NCBI GenBank assembly: GCA_032191485.1
Contig: JAVDOI010000005.1
Location: forward strand, 2,130,001 to 2,194,000
Length of the DNA stretch: 64,000 bases
Source of the DNA: Leptoclinus maculatus
Lineage: Eukaryota; Chordata; Actinopteri; Perciformes; Stichaeidae
Direction of reading: 5' to 3'
The notes beneath the pieces are model-generated. The model did no database searches and was not told where the DNA came from. It saw only the letters and a program-made list of their open reading frames with translations. Positions 1-10,006 of the stretch are shown in pieces; the first letter of the stretch is position 1; each line of letters opens with the position of its first letter. The position numbers and the translations under genes were made by a program.

Positions 1-195
1 TGTTAATCTATGATGCAAGCACATACCAGGGTAACATTAGAAGAAAAATAAATAAATATAAATAAATAAACGTGGGCTGATGGGAGTATGTTAGCAACAA
101 TAGTTGACTACATGTGATTTAATATTAATGTATCCATGTACACAGCAAGAATCAAGTTTTCGATTAATCTGTGGATTGTTTGATGCAATACAGTT
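1..195. other. AT-rich sequence, nothing recognised
   Basis: I see no exon, RNA gene or clear repeat here, only AT-rich sequence with a short aataaata-like run near 45-70. By position it is probably an intron or the downstream flank of rasl12. Confidence 0.4.
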
Positions 196-199
196 CGTA

Positions 200-1300
200 A
201 TATAGTTTAATCAAAATCCTATCGTAACAATGGGTGTTCTCAGGAAATGTGGCTCCGCCCGCTCAGCTCGGCAGCTTCTTGATGGGTGCCGAACGAGTGC
301 CGCTGGCTTGCCACAGTTGTGGCACCTGACTGACACCTGACTGATGCCTGACTGACACCTGACTGATGCCTGACTGATGCCTGACTGACACCTGACTGAC
401 ACCTGACTGACACCTGACTGACACCTGACTGACACCTGACTGACACCTGACTGATGCCTGACTGACACCTGACTGACACCTGACTGACACCTGACTGATG
501 CCTGACTGACACCTGACTGATGCCTGACTGACACCTGACTGACGCCTGACTGACACCTGACTGACGCCTGACTGACGCCTGACTGACACCTGACTGACAC
601 CTGACTGACACCTGACTGACACCTGACTGATGCCTGACTGATGCCTGACTGACACCTGACTGACACCTGACTGACACCTGACTGACACCTGACTGATGCC
701 TGACTGACACCTGACTGACGCCTGACTGACACCTGACTGACACCTGACTGACACCTGACTGACACCTGACTGACACCTGACTGACACCTGACTGACACCT
801 GACTGACACCTGACTGACACCTGACTGACGACTGACTGACACCTGACTGACACCTGACTGATGCCTGACTGACGACTGACTGACACCTGACTGACACCTG
901 ACTGATGCCTGACTGACACCTGACTGACACCTGACTGACGACTGACTGACACCTGACTGACACCTGACTGACGACTGACTGACACCTGACTGACACCTGA
1001 CTGACACCTGACTGACACCTGACTGACGCCTGACTGACGCCTGACTGACACCTGACTGACACCTGACTGATGCCTGACTGACACCTGACTGACACCTGAC
1101 TGACACCTGACTGACACCTGACTGATGCCTGACTGACACTTGCCGCTGAAGTGCCACTGACTAGTCACTGAGGTGCCACAGTCCTGACGCCTGACTGACG
1201 CCGGCCACAGACAGTCACTGAGGTGCCAGTGCCACAAGGAGGATCTCGGCCTTGCAGCCATCTTCAGTGAAAACTTTAGTGTCTGTGGTGAACAGTTCCT
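200..1300. repeat. Dispersed repeat element, copy 1, carrying the 11-bp array
   Basis: The sequence on both sides of the 11-bp array (about 200-322 and 1140-1300) matches, in inverted orientation, the short repeat at 62,865-63,060. Shared stretches include cgctcagctcggcagcttct on one side and aaggaggatctcgg on the other. This marks a dispersed element, and here its centre has been replaced by a long tandem array. The element class is unknown: I see no terminal inverted repeats, target duplication or coding capacity. Confidence 0.65.
323..1139. repeat. 11-bp minisatellite (about 74 units)
   Basis: The tandem unit is ctgactgacac (11 bp). Variants have atgc, acgc or acga in place of acac. The array is about 817 bp. 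Because 11 is not a multiple of three, each minus-strand frame cycles through the same 11-residue peptide repeat (SVRCQSGVSQV), which produces three overlapping open frames of about 300 aa. These are artefacts of the repeat and not genes. Confidence 0.95.
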
Positions 1301-1309
1301 GTGTTCCAC

Positions 1310-2330
1310 CAGCAGGTGTCAGGCATCACTCACAAATGGGCCTGAGCTTGGATTGTCTTAAAACCACCCTGTTCAAGTGCATAGATCAAACCAAAATCAT
1401 GACATCACTTCTATAAGACCACGTTTCTTGTGACCGGCTGCTGTTGGATTGCGCTGATATTTTTAATGCAGAAGCACAAACTGATGATATGACTGTGACC
1501 TGATTAAGAGGCCAGATGTTTATTGTGATGGGTTACAAAGTCTCTTCACTGCAGGTTCTGAGACTTTTCTTTGTCTTGATGATATTAAACTGAATATCTT
1601 TGTACGGTGAGAAAATAAAATCATCTGACAACATCATGTTGGACTCTTGGAAATTATTATAAATTTTTCTTTATATTTGGCCTCCTGCACTGTAAGTCCA
1701 ACCCTCACACACAGAGCTTGGTGTGGGTCAGCCAGATGCTAGATTAAAATGAATCCAGGTTCATGTTTTCTATGGGCTGTATTGGACCCCAGTAAAAAGG
1801 ATCTGGATTGGGTCTGCAGTCCTCCATTGTCATTCCGGCTGTGACGTGGTCCAGATGTTTACAGCTTCCCAAAACGTGCAGGGGTTTGAGTACAAGGTCA
1901 GGCAGAAGGCTGGTGAAAGTTGGTCTCTCAGGTCAGGATAACAAAGATAAAATTGGCCATCACAACAGCACAGGGAAACGAATCTGAACCTGAAGAGAGA
2001 CAGGAACCAGATCAATTCTGGACTTCAAACAGATTGGCGCCGGGGTCTGAATGGAGGGGGGGGGGGGCTTGTTGTTATATATTTAATACTTGGTCTATGC
2101 AGCAGAGTACATACTGTATGAGCGTGAATCTGCCAACTGCTACTGTGATTTGATTTCTTCTCTTTTAATTTGATGTAGTTTGGAGCCCTTTTGTCTGGTT
2201 TTCATGGAAACAATAAAGAATAGCATTAAAGCAATAATGGGCTACACAGATGAAGAAGCAGTAGAGAACATGTGAGTAAAACCGTTAAGCCTTCCTATCT
2301 ACTCACACAGAGCCAACACAACAGCGTGTT
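1310..2330. other. Non-coding stretch, presumed rasl12 intron 3
   Basis: No exon was recognised on either strand. I looked on the minus strand for the next rasl12 exon (the switch II to G4/G5 region) and did not find it. A run of about ten G residues lies near 2055-2066. Confidence 0.4.
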
Positions 2331-2335
2331 CCTAC

Positions 2336-3433
2336 CTGGTCACAGGTGTCCATCACTCTCACTGTGACAGGCTGCTGGTCCACCTTCTCTTCTGATGAAT
2401 AGATATCCTCTACACAGCAGCCAATGACACAGAGGACACTATTACATCTTCACAGATACATCCTGATGTATTCTACAGTGGTGGAAGAAGTACTCAGATC
2501 CTTAACCTAAAGTCCCCCTCCCCTCAAAACGGTGTTTTTAAGCTTCACTGTGCAGAATAATGTGTGGACAGTTTGTGTTTTCACATTCATCTGCTGACTT
2601 TTCTGTGAGCTCACCTGGATGTACCTGCAGGATTTATGACATTGCAACTGTTCTCACCCAATCAGGGTCCCGTACCAAACAGCGTTATGTGGAAAGTGTC
2701 CAGGCCACGAACACCAACAATGGACTTTTCATTGAAGTAGGGAACATCTTATTGAAAATACATTTCCAGATTCAGAGAATATGGGTTTTTACATAAAGAA
2801 GAAGATGTAATTCTAAGAGGTAGTTTTATTAATTTTTGTGGAAAATACTTATGACACATTATTAACAGAGTATGTTATATGTCTTTAAGTAAAGGTACCA
2901 ATAATACTGTATTACAAGTCCTGCATTCAAAATGCTATGTAAAAGTACAGAAGCATTCTCAGCAAAGTATCTTAAAGTACCAGGAAATCACGAGATGATT
3001 ATTGGAGCTGCTACAGAAATTGTACTGCTAACAACTCAAAGTCAACTGAAACCTGTAGCAACAGACCACAACTGCTTTTTTGTCAGGTACACCACTGGTT
3101 TAATGTTTACTAATGTGTTAGATTACATCATTTCTTATCATCTATGTGTTTATGTATACTGTTATTCTGCAAAGTCTCCCATAACTAAAGTTATGTTGTG
3201 CAGCAAAAAGTACAATATTTGCCTCTGACATATTGTTGAGTAGAAGTATAAAGTTACCTAGATGGAAATACGCAAGTAAAGTACAAGTACCTCAACATTG
3301 TACTTCAGTTAATACATACTCTCCACCTCTATTTTCTATGTATTGCTCTTATTAAAATGAAGCAGAGAAATCTCACCTAGATGGGGGTCGTATTCACTGA
3401 TGAAGCGCTTTGTGAGGAATTTGACGGTCAGTG
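2336..3433 (-). CDS. rasl12: Ras-like protein family member 12 (partial, two internal exons)
   Basis: RASL12 is a small RAS-superfamily GTPase associated with vascular smooth muscle. Two minus-strand exons are visible. Exon A (3433-3377, 57 bp) encodes the end of the P-loop region and switch I, reading ALTVKFLTKRFISEYDPHL. Exon B (2409-2336, 74 bp) reads EDIYSSEEKVDQQPVTVRVM and then DTCDQ, the switch I to DTA-like segment. Both have AG acceptors and GT donors (gtgaga and gtagga), and the phases join exactly through a split Glu codon. These segments match the family closely. Exon 1, with the G-x4-GK(S/T) P-loop, should lie between 3434 and kbtbd13 but was not found. The exons after B are probably left of the window. 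The gene is head-to-head with kbtbd13, as I recall it being in human. Confidence 0.88.
2476..3330. repeat. TIR repeat, family cagtggtggaagaagtac, copy 1
   Basis: It begins cagtggtggaagaagtactc and ends with the rough inverse, ...ctccacctct. The interior is rich in aagtaaaagtac-type words. Similar ends occur at 10,565 and 15,134. It lies in the rasl12 intron between exons B and A. It is a non-coding fish TIR element; the superfamily was not determined. Confidence 0.6.
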
Positions 3434-3439
3434 CTGTAA

Positions 3440-5520
3440 AACAAAGAGACACAACATGACACAGTGTGACTGACTGTGGGGCCTCAGGGGACCGGGGTCA
3501 GGGAGGGCCCTGAGAAAACCACTGCTACATAAACATATACGTTTAACATCAAAATTAAACTCATGAAGTACAAACAGAACTGGTTGGTGTTCATTTCAAA
3601 AATAAAAAGGGCTCTATGTAACTGACCATAACAACAACTTCCACTGAAAACACTGAATAAAATGAAGTTAAATGTGCAGAACTGAAATAAAGTTAATCAC
3701 ATTAATCAAGTTAAACCAAGACAACACATTATTCTTATGAAACTGTGCTGCAAATTACTGATATATTATTTAAATGTTCCAATAAAACAGGAATAATTCA
3801 TTCACTGTGTTATGGTGTTCCTGGTTTTTCAGCTACTTACTTTATCAGAAATCGTGACTTTGTGATACATTGTGATAAAACAATTGTCAATGCGGGAAAA
3901 CACAGTTATTATTTACTAGCTAATTTACAGTCAGTATTTTCTCACTGAAGTAGCATTACATGAACAATCTCTTTCAGTCAACCTACAGTTTGAAGTATTT
4001 TCTGCTATGAAATATTTGACTGTCAATAATAAGTTAAAGTGGGACCTGATTTCCCGCAGCCCATCACACCGAGAAGCACCAGGTTACACTCAGCTGGACT
4101 CCTGTCAGGAGCTGCGGCAGAGTTACACGTCTTCCCTTTCCCAAACATGGTTATCTTCCAACAGTCTGCTTCACATACTTATCTCCGGTCTCATTTGATA
4201 ATGCTGAAGAAGATTAACAGACATTTCCTTAGAAAAAACACAAGTCTGACGAGCGCCAGAAAAAGAAAAATGTCCTCTGCAGATCCAAGTGGACTGGAAT
4301 ACTGTGCTGGTGTCAGTGTGCGAGTCCTCTTCCCGTGAGAGGAAAAAAAGTGTCTCGTGTGCAACTGGTGCACTGACCTCTCCATTTTAGGAGAAACTTC
4401 AAACTGAGCTTGTAAAAGCTGGACTGTAACGTAACTGAAGCAGCAGCCAGTTCACTGAGCTGAAACCAGGATGGCTGCAAATCTTCATACAAGGCATTCA
4501 GACAGCCGGATATTTGTCTTATTTCACTGCTTATGTTTCTATATATATTTGTAAAGTTTGTTCCCCACCATGCAGGGGCAGTTCAAGCTTTTCTGGGGCC
4601 TGGGAAAGATTCCTATAAACGTCCACTGAGACTCAAGGATGAACTGATTTGATTTTAGTGGTCAACAATTACACAAACATCTTACAGGATGAAAAGAAAG
4701 TGATGACATTTTGGACAGACATGAATGTCTGACTGGTTGGCAGAGGCATACAGGGCCGTATCTAGTTTTAAGCCCATACATTTAGTCAAATAGTCACCAT
4801 TAACAGTCTGCTAAATGAGCTGCAGTGTATCCATAGATGTACAGACAACCCTCACTGCATTACTTTGATACTGAAGAAAACCTGAAGATTCTCAGGCAAG
4901 TTCTGCAGTAATAAGGAGCATCTTCTTTCTATGATTTCAAAGCAGATTTATGGATGTCAAGCAGTCAAAATTCCTATGAAACATTTTGAGTAAATTCTTG
5001 TTTCCTGTGATACAATATGGCGTACATGTTGACGATGTATTTGATAGACATTGAATTAAGAGAAACGTTTAGGATCAGGGATGTTTAAAGAAACCTACAG
5101 AAAATGGACGAATCTGGTAATACTTACACATTATAATAATTAGAATCATTTTCAATGTTTCATTTTTTATTTGAGCCATTTTGCACTCAAAAGCATAAAA
5201 ACACAAAGATATATTGACTGATAACAATGTGACGCTTGTTTATCTCAACATAGCAACATTCATCTGGAGTGGTGTTTGTGTCGACATGATCAATGTAGTC
5301 CAATATTCACTCACCCTGATGGGATTATCTGGGCTTTAATGTTCCACTTTCTTCATAAATCACTCAATATCACAGTGGGGGTTGCTTTGTATGTAGTTTA
5401 TTAATTAAATTACTGGATTTACTTGTGTCATTGTTACATTTATTGCCATGGAATGTTCTTGATCTTGATTTACCATGTACTTTGTAACTTCATTTTCAAA
5501 GATGATTTACAAACTATAAT
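3440..5520. other. Non-coding stretch upstream of rasl12 exon A
   Basis: No exon was recognised. The rasl12 first exon is expected in this interval but was not seen. Short open frames at 3745-3948, 4007-4338 and 4191-4385 resemble no family I know and lack splice or codon support. The sequence is AT-rich and single-copy in appearance. Confidence 0.4.
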
Positions 5521-5524
5521 TGTT

Positions 5525-5817
<293 letters not shown>

Positions 5818-5839
5818 TAGCTTATTATTAAGAGAATAA

Positions 5840-6432
5840 TACAATTGTAATTCACGAATGATTTTAAAGCTGAATTATACTGACATCAGTTAGTATATTT
5901 TCTATTTATTTATTTAGATTTCTTCTTCTGTGTGAGGATTGAATGTCTCCTGGTAGCGGTGCTTCAGTAGAAAAGTACTTCACAAGTTAGAGTCCTGCAT
6001 GTCCTGCACTCAACTTCTCAATGGCTGCTGAAATAGTGGCATGCACACTATGTGCAGCAGGGGAAGGACCTATTGTTACAGTTGGACTGTTCCTGCTGCT
6101 CAAGGACAAATCCTCAGCTGTTCCACAACTGTCAGCCACAGACAAAGAGCGATATGAATCATCAGCACATTCACAGTCACCCTGCCATTATCCGGCTCCT
6201 CTTTCTCCTCTGGCTGCAGGTCATCATAATGTAGTTGAACTGTGTCACACATCCGCCTGCTATGTATAGAGTCTGTTCTCAGAGCTGTGAGACAACTCTG
6301 TCAGCTAGCATCTGCTCTGGATAGGAGGTGCTCAGTCTCACTGGCAGTATGAGGTAAAACTCCACTGATGTGCAGCACTCTGATCTGGGTCAAAGCTTTC
6401 TTGTCGTGAGCGTGCATTTCCGCTGGAATGTA
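5840..6432. other. kbtbd13 upstream region
   Basis: This stretch lies directly 5' of the kbtbd13 reading frame and probably holds its promoter and 5' UTR. I could not identify a TATA box or a splice junction with confidence. The kbtbd13 frame stays open upstream to about 6370 without an ATG. Confidence 0.35.
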
Positions 6433-7926
6433 ATGAAGATCCAAAGCAGCGAAGTGATGGAGTCCAACAGCTGCCCAAGCTTCAGCCAGCAGCCAGTACA
6501 CTGTCAGCCAGCGAGGAGCCTGAAGGTCAGCATTGACGACAGCTCTTTCATTGTGGATAAAACCATTCTGTCTGAGAACTGTGAGTACTTCAGAGCATTG
6601 TTCCAGTCAGGAATGAGAGAGTGCCAACAGGAAGAGATCCACCTGCAGTGTGTGGGGGTCCTGGGCTTTCTGGTCATGCTGCGGGTCCTGGGCGGGGAGC
6701 GCCCCGTGCTGAGCAGCGACCAGATCGTGGAAGCCATCGAATGTACGGCTTTTCTGCAGGTGCCGGCTCTCACCGAGCACTTGGTCAATATCGTCAATTC
6801 TGAAAACTGCCTGCTCATGTACCACACGGCTGCTACCTACGGCGTGTGGGAGCTCTCCCACAGTTCAGCCTTATTCATCAGAGATATGTACACTGACCTG
6901 AAGGAGGAAGTTCACACCTTACCAAAGAAGCTGGTAGAGTACATAGAGTCCCTTCTCCCGAGTAGCTACATGGCAGTATGCAGCCACTCGCCGTCCACCG
7001 AGCGGCTGCAGGATCTCCAGAGGACCGTCTGCTACCTGGACGAAGATCACAGCGAGTGGAAGGTCCTGACTCATCTACCTGTGAGCACGAGCACCACGAT
7101 GGCCGGCGTGGCCGTCCTGGACAACAAACTTTACATCATCGGAGGAGTGCATGATATCAGCAAGAAGGTAGTAGAGAATGGTTTCTGTTACAACCCCGCA
7201 GCAAACACATGGTCCACCATCTGTGGCTCCCTGCAGCAACGCTACAACTTCACTCTGATAGGCCATGAGGGCTGCCTCTACGCCATAGGAGGTGAGTTCA
7301 ACATGAAGGCCCTGTCGTCTGTTGAGAGATACAGGGTGTCTAGTGGAAGCTGGGGGTTTGTCTCCCCCCTCCCCTGCCCTGCAGCCTTGGTAGTGTCTGC
7401 TGTAGCCATGAACAGGATCTTTATCTGTCTCTGGAAAGGTAAGGGGGCCACAGATATACACGAGTACGTGTCTGAACGGGATCAGTGGCTTCTGGTCACC
7501 ACGCTCATCCGTGAGCACAGTTATGGTCTTTATATGGTGGCCCATAAAGATAATCTGTATGTGATACGCAATGGACCCTGTGATGACTTCTTACTGTGTG
7601 TGATGGACTGCTACAACCTGAGCTCAGGCCAGTGGACGGCCATGTCTGGCCAGTACGGGAACAGCAAAGGCTCTCTGTTGACTGCTGTGGTCAGAGGAGA
7701 CTCTGTGTTCACACTCAGCCGGCAGGTGACCACAGAGTATACTGTAGAGGATTACAAATGGAGAGTGAAGCGAGAGATGAAAGGTTTTGGCAGGATTGGA
7801 TCCATATATACATTTCTGATGAGGCTGCCTAAAGCCTGCGTCTCCCCCATGGGAAACTCTGTGGATCAGGACCAGAACGTCAGAGACTTCCCCAGATTCT
7901 CCCCACAATGCTTGGATAACCTGTAA
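6433..7926 (+). CDS. kbtbd13: Kelch repeat and BTB domain-containing protein 13
   Basis: KBTBD13 is a substrate adaptor for CUL3 ubiquitin ligase in striated muscle; human mutations cause nemaline myopathy type 6. The intronless frame encodes 497 aa from the ATG at 6433. The ATG at 6457 has a better Kozak context (gtgATGg) and gives 489 aa; human is about 458 aa. An N-terminal BTB domain (residues about 25-130, with ENCEYFRALFQSGMRE) is followed by a BACK-like linker (SSYMAVCSHSPS, RTVCYLDED). About five kelch blades come next, including LYIIGGV, CYNPAANTW, LYAIGGEF, YGLYMVAHKDNLYVIRNGP and NSKGSLLTAVVRGDSVFTLS. These strings match KBTBD13 specifically rather than KLHL42 or KBTBD4. A polyadenylation signal AATAAA lies at 8015-8020. 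No breaks are seen. Confidence 0.95.
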   Translation: MKIQSSEVMESNSCPSFSQQPVHCQPARSLKVSIDDSSFIVDKTILSENCEYFRALFQSGMRECQQEEIHLQCVGVLGFLVMLRVLGGERPVLSSDQIVEAIECTAFLQVPALTEHLVNIVNSENCLLMYHTAATYGVWELSHSSALFIRDMYTDLKEEVHTLPKKLVEYIESLLPSSYMAVCSHSPSTERLQDLQRTVCYLDEDHSEWKVLTHLPVSTSTTMAGVAVLDNKLYIIGGVHDISKKVVENGFCYNPAANTWSTICGSLQQRYNFTLIGHEGCLYAIGGEFNMKALSSVERYRVSSGSWGFVSPLPCPAALVVSAVAMNRIFICLWKGKGATDIHEYVSERDQWLLVTTLIREHSYGLYMVAHKDNLYVIRNGPCDDFLLCVMDCYNLSSGQWTAMSGQYGNSKGSLLTAVVRGDSVFTLSRQVTTEYTVEDYKWRVKREMKGFGRIGSIYTFLMRLPKACVSPMGNSVDQDQNVRDFPRFSPQCLDNL

Positions 7927-8014
7927 GAGCTGCTGAGAGAGCTCGTCCTGGTACATGCACCTTATTTTCATTACTTTAAAGAAATGTATTGGAAAGAGGG
8001 GAAAAAAGGGGAAG

Positions 8015-8020
8015 AATAAA
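8015..8020 (+). terminator. kbtbd13 polyadenylation signal
   Basis: AATAAA lies 89 bp after the kbtbd13 stop codon in the sense orientation. It is the first such signal downstream. Confidence 0.6.
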
Positions 8021-8533
8021 TGTACGACCCAAACTCTGTTGTAAGTTTACGGTTTACAGATCGACTTCCTGCTTCAACTATGACCTGCTGTTTTCTCTGT
8101 ATTCACAGTTTTTCCATAGAATGAGCGGTTAATCTTTATGTAATCTGCTAAACTGTTGACTTGTTTACATCTGACTGCTCGTATATCATCATAGGAATAT
8201 CACAGAGTTTGCAGATCACACAGCAATGATTTGGTAATGTTGAGTTTCTGTTTGTGGGAACCGGTCCCTGATGGACACTGCTCCTGTTTTCACAGAAAAC
8301 AAGTCGAATCCCAGATGTTTCCCAGACGGATTCATTCTAGGAAACAAGGTCGAATGAGGCCAGAACACAGAGGAGACATAAAAAATGCAAAGAGTTGAAT
8401 AATAATAAAAACCTGCAAGTAGCATTCATGAATGATAATTAAAGAAAAAACACTGCCTTAGTGAATTTTTACAACGCTTCTTTAATAAATCTGTCACAAT
8501 CACAACTACTCAGATCACTTGGGACCATTATAG
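8021..8533. other. Non-coding stretch after kbtbd13
   Basis: No gene or clear repeat is seen between the kbtbd13 polyadenylation signal and the TIR element at 8534. Confidence 0.4.
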
Positions 8534-9526
8534 CAGTGGTGGGCCGTGCATTTTATACCCAGGCCTTCACTGCTGTCATGCAGCTGAAATACCACATTAT
8601 AACCACATGATGGCGCCACAGCTATTATTCGTTTCTAAGGCTGTAACTATGTACGTACTCGTATTAAACAGTTCAGTACGAGGCTTACAATACGTTTGAA
8701 TAATGCTAGAGCATTTGGAAAATGCAGAAGCTTAAATTCAGGAAAACATCATGTTTTCTGTGCTCATGTAGGACAGTGGTTCTCAGCTGGTCTGGCTGTG
8801 GAACCCACCATCATCCCTTAATGACAAGCCGCGGCCCATTCGTCTCTTTAGGAGACCGTCTTATGATTTTACTTTCACAACCCAAACATTAAACGTACTG
8901 CTCTGCAATCTCTTTCCTCGTCTCAGCCCCCTGTGTCACGGTGTGTGGTACTCGAGTCAGGAAGCTTGAATGCCCATATTTGATTGGCTGAGCTGCATCA
9001 CGTGATGTGATTCACAACACGACTAAGCCTCTGCTGTTAAGTTTCGTTTCACGATAGTCACGTGCTCGCCCACTGACCAATCGCTGCACTAATAGTGACG
9101 TAGTTGTGGGCCGGCTAGTATGGGGATAGCGGGCTCTGACACGTCAAAGAATACGCCCAACATGTCAAACTAAAGATCTGATTGGTTGAAGACTATGACA
9201 ATCAACAATATCGTCCCCATTCACTTAAACTGCAAAGGGATTCACTTGTGAGTCTGCAGGCCTCGGGCCTCTCTTCTACCTAGAGACACAGAGGTGACAT
9301 CTGATTGGATAAAAGCTCTACTTAAAACAAGCTGCACTGGAAGCAGAGCAACTGAGGAAGACAGTAGCTGTGCAATGAGAAAATAAGATAATGGGAAAAA
9401 TATTTTTATAAATTATAATACATGTAGTGTATTTAAGAGAAATATTAAATTATAAAATAGATATAACTTTGTGATTCTGTTTAGGCCAGCAGAGAAGGCT
9501 TTGCAGGCCCTGACGGCCCGCCACTG
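8534..9526. mobile_element. Non-autonomous DNA transposon, TIR cagtggtgggccgtgca
   Basis: The left end reads CAGTGGTGGGCCGTGCA and the right end gACGGCCCGCCACTG, an inverted repeat of about 15-17 bp. The element is 993 bp and non-coding. A diverged inverted copy lies at about 21,855-22,311. The 8-bp flanks (cattatag and cgttacac) match at only 5 of 8 positions, so a hAT-type target duplication is not proven. It sits between kbtbd13 and ubap1l. Confidence 0.7.
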
Positions 9527-9608
9527 CGTTACACAGATAAGTTCAGTCACTTTCAGACATGAACACAATGTTAATAAACACAGGAATAAAAATGTGCAAT
9601 ATGGCCTC

Positions 9609-9649
9609 ATCATCATCATCCTCATCATTACCAACATCATCAACACCAC

Positions 9650-9680
<31 letters not shown>

Positions 9681-9776
9681 GTCATCATCATCGTCATCAT
9701 CACCACCATTGGCTTTATAACCATCATCACCATTATCACAATCATCATTACCATAATCATCATCATCATCATCCAT
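9609..9776. repeat. Imperfect (CAT)n microsatellite
   Basis: Interrupted cat/cac/att triplets run for about 170 bp. Open frames encoding poly-Asp or poly-Met on the minus strand and poly-Ile on the plus strand are artefacts of the repeat. Confidence 0.9.
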
Positions 9777-9935
9777 ATTTTACAATAAATCAACAATTTA
9801 CTTTTCCTGGGTGAAGGCCACGTTCATCTTCAGTTATAATAATTTCATAGAAGACAGTAATAGTTGTTCTCTCTGTGCCTAATAAAAATAATAGCAACCT
9901 GAAATAATGCATTTCAGGTTGCAGTTGGGTTATGT

Positions 9936-9938
<3 letters not shown>

Positions 9939-9997
<59 letters not shown>
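9939..9997. repeat. (TG)n microsatellite beside the ubap1l stop codon
   Basis: About 29 TG units end 10 bp before the ubap1l stop codon (10,007-10,009). On the transcript this is a (CA)n tract at the very start of the 3' UTR. Confidence 0.93.
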
Positions 9998-10006
9998 GAT
10001 CTGCCA

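Noticed and set aside
323..1139. CRISPR array
   Set aside because: The units are contiguous 11-mers with no spacers, and the genome is vertebrate.
211..1309. Three overlapping minus-strand ORFs of 294-348 aa
   Set aside because: They are readings of the 11-bp array in three frames, with no splice sites, promoter or family match.
6504..7971. Minus-strand ORFs of 84-156 aa over kbtbd13
   Set aside because: They are shadows of the GC-richer kbtbd13 coding exon.
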